From NCBI RefSeq assembly GCF_009883635.2, contig NZ_CP026115.2, positions 2,666,001-2,730,000 of the forward strand: 64,000 bases of DNA. The letters run 5' to 3'. The position numbers and the translations under genes were made by a program. Of the stretch, positions 57,679-64,000 are shown piece after piece (positions within the stretch are counted from its first letter, which is position 1; each line of letters begins with the position of its first letter). Source of the DNA: Pseudomonas putida. GTDB lineage: Bacteria > Pseudomonadota > Gammaproteobacteria > Pseudomonadales > Pseudomonadaceae. The notes under the pieces were generated by a model. The model did no database searches, was not told the origin of the DNA, and was given only the letters and a program-made list of their open reading frames with translations.

Positions 57679-58163
57679 GCTTCAGATCCGATACCATCCC
57701 TGAAGAAGGCCAGGTCGCAAACCTGTAGCTCGGCGTTGTATTGGAACATCACGAAAGTGGGGACGTTGTTTGTGTTTTCCCAGGCAAACACGTCCCAACC
57801 TCCGGTATCGCCCAAAGGTGAGGGCATCTACAAGGGAGGCTGTGACATGGGCGAAGGGCCGAACCGCTCGGTGACTTCTTTTCGGTTTGTAAGACCTTGT
57901 AATCGTTCAGGTAGCCTACCTTGAAAGGGTTGATCCTGTGGAATTGTTTTTGTCACGTTGACATGCACGCATTTTAAAATTAACGGTTCACTTGAGAACT
58001 CCAGTTCAAGGACGGGGAGAGGGGTGGCAGTTTCTGATTCTTGCCCCATGAATACCACCTCAAGAGGTGTATCTGGCAAATGGCCCAGTGTTACTAATGA
58101 CGTGTGCGGGTTGCCAAGTCGCTTTATCCAGCAATCAGTTATTGATTCTTTCATTCTATCCAC
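57654..58163 (-). pseudogene. DUF6392-type immunity gene interrupted by an amber codon
   Basis: The frame runs from ATG 58163 to a TAG at 57828-57830 (111 codons) and continues in the same frame for 57 codons to TAG at 57654-57656. The downstream part (PSPLGDTGGWDVFAWENTNN, then VPTFVMFQYNAELQV) aligns with residues 107-150 of the intact immunity protein at 61362 ([12 protein letters not shown], then [12 protein letters not shown]), and the upstream part (WIKRLGNPHTSLVTLGHLP) aligns with its start ([19 protein letters not shown]). The TAG falls where the intact gene has lysine (AAA/AAG), so one base change explains it. It may be dead or make a truncated protein. Confidence 0.75.
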
Positions 58164-58552
58164 CCTCCTTTCTGATAACGACTAATGACCTCCAGCTTGG
58201 AGCGCTCGAGTTGTGAAGCTTTGTCCGGCCAAGCTATTTTTAAAGCGATGAAAAACAGGTCGACCTCAGCCAATATATCCACAAGTTGAGCATCGGAAGC
58301 GAGCCTCTTGTTCCTGACGAGATGAAATGCCAAATCGAATTTTGGCAATAGGGTTTCGGGCAAAACGATCGAGGGTGTTCTCAGTAATATTTCCTTGGTC
58401 TTGGTAAAGCTGAGTCTCGGGTGTCTCTTTATTAGCGTCTTGATGAGCGTTTCTGGCCAAATGCTTGGTAGGGTGAAGGTTCTCTCATGAACAGTTTTAT
58501 CAGGCATGATTTTCGCTGCTAATAATTCAAATGTGAGTGGCAAATACTTCAC
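58151..58552 (-). CDS. Hypothetical protein upstream of the DUF6392 pseudogene
   Basis: 133 residues from a GTG that overlaps the preceding frame's stop (GTGA); ATG 58507 is an alternative. AT-rich compared with the flanks, mostly helical (LPETLLPKFDLAFHLVRN, LAEVDLFFIALKIAWPDK), no signal peptide. Not recognised. It overlaps the DUF6392 pseudogene by 13 bases, so they were one transcription unit. Its place beside a bacteriocin locus suggests a toxin or immunity relic, but there is no direct sign. Confidence 0.45.
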   Translation of the reverse strand: MKYLPLTFELLAAKIMPDKTVHERTFTLPSIWPETLIKTLIKRHPRLSFTKTKEILLRTPSIVLPETLLPKFDLAFHLVRNKRLASDAQLVDILAEVDLFFIALKIAWPDKASQLERSKLEVISRYQKGGWIE

Positions 58553-58731
58553 TCATAGAATTGCATTCGACGGTCTTCTGTGTCAGCGCGGATTTGTTTC
58601 ATTGTGTGCTGTTTTGTTTCGCTGTAGGAAGCATCGATATAACTAGTAGGAAATTTCTTTTTTGAGTCCGGGGATAAATAGAAGGGGCTGGACTTCGATA
58701 ATAAGTTTATAAATATGTAACGCGGCGCCAT
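58549..58731 (-). CDS. Short doubtful frame at the head of the minus-strand unit
   Basis: 60 codons ending RADTEDRRMQFYE, with stop overlapping the next start by 4 bases. No ribosome-binding site precedes either Met. It could be a real small protein, or with the next frame the remains of one longer protein broken by a frameshift. Weak support. Confidence 0.2.
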   Translation of the reverse strand: MAPRYIFINLLSKSSPFYLSPDSKKKFPTSYIDASYSETKQHTMKQIRADTEDRRMQFYE

Positions 58732-58752
58732 ACGGCTTTTTTACAAAGATCG

Positions 58753-58776
58753 GCCATACAGACAAGGAGACTCTGT

Positions 58777-58781
<5 letters not shown>
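58753..58781 (+). promoter_or_regulatory. Start-codon hairpin with an RsmA/CsrA-type loop in the toxin mRNA
   Basis: CCATACAGA (58754-58762) pairs perfectly with TCTGTATGG (58772-58780), extended by G58753-C58781. The 9-base loop CAAGGAGAC holds the ribosome-binding site, and the AUG (58777-58779) is inside the stem. ACAAGGA in a hairpin loop is the recognised RsmA/CsrA pattern. CsrA repression of a colicin gene is a known precedent. Regulation here is inference; the structure is direct. Confidence 0.7.
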
Positions 58782-61874
<3,093 letters not shown>

Positions 61875-61884
61875 GGAATATTTA

Positions 61885-63402
61885 ATGGAACTGAGACCCC
61901 AGTTGAATCAGTACGAAGAGCATTCCTTTCTTAGTCTGATCGAAGCTATTTGGCAGGCCGAGACCGACAAGGCCTCGCATGACGCATGGATTACCCACTT
62001 CAACCAGATCGTTGGCCATCCCGCCGGCAGCGACCTCCTGTTCTACTCAAACGCTGACGAAACCGGCAACATCAACTCGCCCACGTACATCATTCAAACG
62101 GTCAAGGAGTGGCACCGGCAAAACGGCCGTGCGGCCTTCCTGGGCCAGACCCTGCAGCCGCCCTCGCCCCGGCAGAACCTGTCCCGTGAGCAGCGCGCCA
62201 GTCAGTCGTCCAACCGGAACCTGGAGAAAGTGCGCAAATTGGTGGCTGAGGTTCATGCCGCTGAGCAGCAGGCAGTGCAGCACCTTGCCGTACTGGAGCA
62301 GCAACTGGCCACCGACCCTATTGCCGACACGCCAGAGCAGCAACTGGCTGTCAGCCTGGCTACGTTGGGTGCACTGGAAACCACCCAGCACCAGGCCAAG
62401 CGCGCAGTAAGCCAGCTTGAGCGGTTGCAGATGTCGGTCAAGTTTGCACTCGATGGCGCCACGCGCGATGTTACCAGTCCATTCCTCAACGCGGCGATTC
62501 AGGCCGTGGTGCTGCAGGAGATCAGCGCCGGCAGCCAGCGGCATGCGGCAGCACTGGCGGCGGCACAGGCGCGCCATCCCGGCTTGTACGCCCGAGCGGT
62601 AACGCTGATCGAAACCCTCGAGGCGCGTATCGCACAACTGGCCAGAACCACGCTGACCGGGCCAGGCCATGGTCCGCTGACGTTGCAGGCGCATGCACCT
62701 GCAGCAGGCCTGCATCCAGCATTGCTGACCGCGCAGGGCCTGAGCCGCGAGGTGGCCCAACAGCAGCATCACCTGACCAAAAGTGTCCGCTCTGCAATAG
62801 CTGAGCTGGAGTGGCAATCGACCTCCGTGCAAGGCGAGCATCCTGGCATTTATGCGGATGTTGTCGAGTTCGTGCTGGGTACGCCAAGCGATGACCCGCG
62901 TTTTGCCATGACAGTGCCGTTGGATGAACTATTCACCGGCGAGGATCTGGACTGGGCAGCCCTGGCTGCAGAAAGAGCCGAGGTGGATTTGCCCGTACGC
63001 TTGTGCTCCACGGTTCGCGGCGTGGGCTCTTTCACCACCACGGGCGTCAAGCCATTCACTCGTTACTCTCATGTGGTCATGACGCCCACTCAGGGGGCGG
63101 TCGTCCCTACGAACGTACGCGTGCGGCCGGCTGCATGGGATGGTACGCGGCAGGTATTTGCCTTTACCAGCGAGGATCAGGCGCCGGTGACCGTGCTGTG
63201 GCACACGGAGCGTGCGCCCTATGCACTCAAGGATCAGGCACGGCCGTCGAGCATTGGTTTCCTGCATATGCCAAAGGTACCGCTGATCGAACACTACGCC
63301 GACTTGTCTCAGGTGCAATTCGATGACTACGTCGTGGTGTTTCCGCCCGACACCGGCTTGGCACCTTTATATATCGCATTCAGAGACCGTCGTGAGCTAT
63401 AG
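61885..63402 (+). CDS. Im9-like immunity domain fused to a pyocin S translocation domain
   Basis: 505 residues from ATG 61885 (GAGGAA 6 bases upstream). Residues 1 to ~86 are a colicin-E-type immunity domain: LNQYEEHSFLSLIEAIW, then THFNQIVGHPAGSDLLFYS, then IIQTVKEWHRQNGRAAF, matching Im9 including the HPxGSDLxxY helix III core. The middle is a coiled coil; the C-terminal part (about 330-505, ending FDDYVVVFPPDTGL at 479 on, then YIAFRDRREL) is a pyocin S domain that stops exactly where a DNase domain would begin. No nuclease domain is present. It follows the DUF6392 immunity gene by 10 bases, so three genes form one operon. Confidence 0.85.
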   Translation: MELRPQLNQYEEHSFLSLIEAIWQAETDKASHDAWITHFNQIVGHPAGSDLLFYSNADETGNINSPTYIIQTVKEWHRQNGRAAFLGQTLQPPSPRQNLSREQRASQSSNRNLEKVRKLVAEVHAAEQQAVQHLAVLEQQLATDPIADTPEQQLAVSLATLGALETTQHQAKRAVSQLERLQMSVKFALDGATRDVTSPFLNAAIQAVVLQEISAGSQRHAAALAAAQARHPGLYARAVTLIETLEARIAQLARTTLTGPGHGPLTLQAHAPAAGLHPALLTAQGLSREVAQQQHHLTKSVRSAIAELEWQSTSVQGEHPGIYADVVEFVLGTPSDDPRFAMTVPLDELFTGEDLDWAALAAERAEVDLPVRLCSTVRGVGSFTTTGVKPFTRYSHVVMTPTQGAVVPTNVRVRPAAWDGTRQVFAFTSEDQAPVTVLWHTERAPYALKDQARPSSIGFLHMPKVPLIEHYADLSQVQFDDYVVVFPPDTGLAPLYIAFRDRREL

Positions 63403-63420
63403 CATCGGGCCGCATCCGCG

Positions 63421-63453
63421 AAGGCCATCCTCAAAATTCGAGTGATGGCCTTT
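63421..63453 (+). terminator. Terminator of the bacteriocin operon
   Basis: AAGGCCATC / GATGGCCTT around CTCAAAATTCGAG(T), with the last Ts forming a short T-run. It starts 19 bases past the stop of the Im-fusion gene. Confidence 0.6.
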
Positions 63454-63460
63454 CATCCAT

Positions 63461-63478
63461 TTGTCACAATTGAGTCAT
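63461..63478 (+). promoter_or_regulatory. Pho box upstream of the phosphate-binding protein gene
   Basis: TTGTCAC-AATT-GAGTCAT: two 7-base direct repeats separated by 4 AT-rich bases, the PhoB-box form. It lies 76 bases before the PstS start, the place for a -35 replacement element. Confidence 0.75.
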
Positions 63479-63553
63479 ATCGTATTCATGCGGCCTGCAG
63501 ATACTTGGCCCCGTTCCATCCAACACCCCAAATATTCCTGCTAGGAGCAAGGC

Positions 63554-64000
63554 ATGAAACTGAAGCGTTTGATGGCGGCCCTCACCTTTGTCGCCGCTGG
63601 CGTTGCGACCGCCAACGCGGTAGCCGCTGTCGACCCTGCAATCCCGACCTACACCAAGACCACCGGTGTATCGGGCAACCTCTCCAGCGTCGGTTCCGAC
63701 ACGCTCGCGAACCTGATGACTCTGTGGGCCGAGGCCTACAAGAAGGAATATCCGAACGTAAACATCCAGATTCAGGCTGCCGGTTCCTCGACCGCGCCAC
63801 CCGCGCTGACCGAAGGCACCGCCAACCTCGGCCCGATGAGCCGCAAGATGAAGGACGTCGAGCTACAAGCTTTCGAGCAGAAGTACGGCTACAAGCCAAC
63901 CGCGATCCCGGTTGCCGTCGACGCCCTGGCCGTGTTCGTGCACAAGGACAACCCGATCAAAGGCCTGACCATGGCTCAGGTTGATGCCATCTTCTCGTCC
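63554..64000 (+). CDS. pstS: PstS phosphate ABC transporter binding protein, N-terminal part
   Basis: 149 codons are present; the gene runs off the window. ATG 63554 follows AGGAGCAAGGC. Signal peptide about 1-24 (ATANAVAA). The mature part begins [20 protein letters not shown] and contains the phosphate-binding loops [13 protein letters not shown] and NLGPMSRKM, and [16 protein letters not shown]. It collects phosphate for the Pst transporter, and a Pho box precedes it. Longer shadow frames cover it on both strands but code usage and motifs favour this one. Confidence 0.93.
   Translation, partial: MKLKRLMAALTFVAAGVATANAVAAVDPAIPTYTKTTGVSGNLSSVGSDTLANLMTLWAEAYKKEYPNVNIQIQAAGSSTAPPALTEGTANLGPMSRKMKDVELQAFEQKYGYKPTAIPVAVDALAVFVHKDNPIKGLTMAQVDAIFSS

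Noticed and set aside
57764..57796. Inverted repeat GGGACGTTGTTTG / CAAACACGTCCC
   Set aside because: Imperfect (one extra T) and explained by coding sequence of the DUF6392 pseudogene on the minus strand.
57736..57924. 62-codon plus-strand frame
   Set aside because: Antisense to the DUF6392 pseudogene, whose homology to the intact immunity gene is strong.
63442..63984. 180-codon frame at the end of the window
   Set aside because: Overlaps the PstS frame at 63554, which has a signal peptide, phosphate-binding motifs and a Pho box.

Overview
The window reads as chromosomal DNA of a Pseudomonas putida-group bacterium. GC is high, codon use is typical of the genus, and the gene order purE-purK, LysR-aspA, aphA, pycAB-pycR, zwf-hexR-type regulator, uvrD, pdxY, zinc GTPases-folE2, cls, cfa, lpd, with a pst phosphate-binding gene at the far end, is one I remember from P. 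putida near the replication origin. I could not run a search, so the taxonomic call and all family names rest on motif recognition. No rRNA, tRNA, CRISPR array or intact insertion sequence was seen.

Region 1 (1-13.3 kb) is an accessory metal-resistance block. It holds the end of an outer-membrane factor, a CusB-CusA-CusF type copper/silver efflux operon, a 19-cysteine copper-storage-like protein, a DUF2790 protein, and an ars operon (arsR-arsB-arsC-arsH-phosphatase-arsO-arsN1). A frameshifted ArsN2-type acetyltransferase lies divergently upstream of the ars operon. The block closes with a SIR2-like DUF4917 gene and three GACAGTTTT repeats that may mark a transposon end.

Region 2 (13.3-57.7 kb) is core chromosome: transport genes, lpd, cfa, cls, a zinc-starvation module (folE2 diverging from two COG0523 GTPases, with a Zur-like box), pdxY, a KefB-type antiporter, uvrD, zwf with a hexR-like regulator, pyruvate carboxylase with its LysR regulator, a MocR regulator, acetylpolyamine catabolism, aspA and purEK. 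DNA-level signals lie inside these genes: a near-perfect parS site in folE2, and two clusters of DnaA-box sequences, in the COG0523/DUF1826 genes and in the MocR gene. Both clusters extend into low-complexity protein linkers.

Region 3 (57.7-63.4 kb) is a bacteriocin locus and the most unusual part. An 862-residue S-type pyocin-like toxin carries a catalytically degenerate colicin-E-type HNH DNase domain and, after it, a second nuclease-like domain. Next come a DUF6392-type immunity gene and then a 505-residue protein that fuses an Im9-like immunity domain to a second pyocin translocation domain with no killing domain. The simplest reading is a two-subunit bacteriocin in which the dead DNase is a docking site for the Im domain. 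The toxin start codon and ribosome-binding site lie in a strong hairpin that looks like an RsmA/CsrA target. On the other strand is a second DUF6392 gene interrupted by an amber codon. Region 4 is the start of a PstS gene behind a Pho-box-like sequence.
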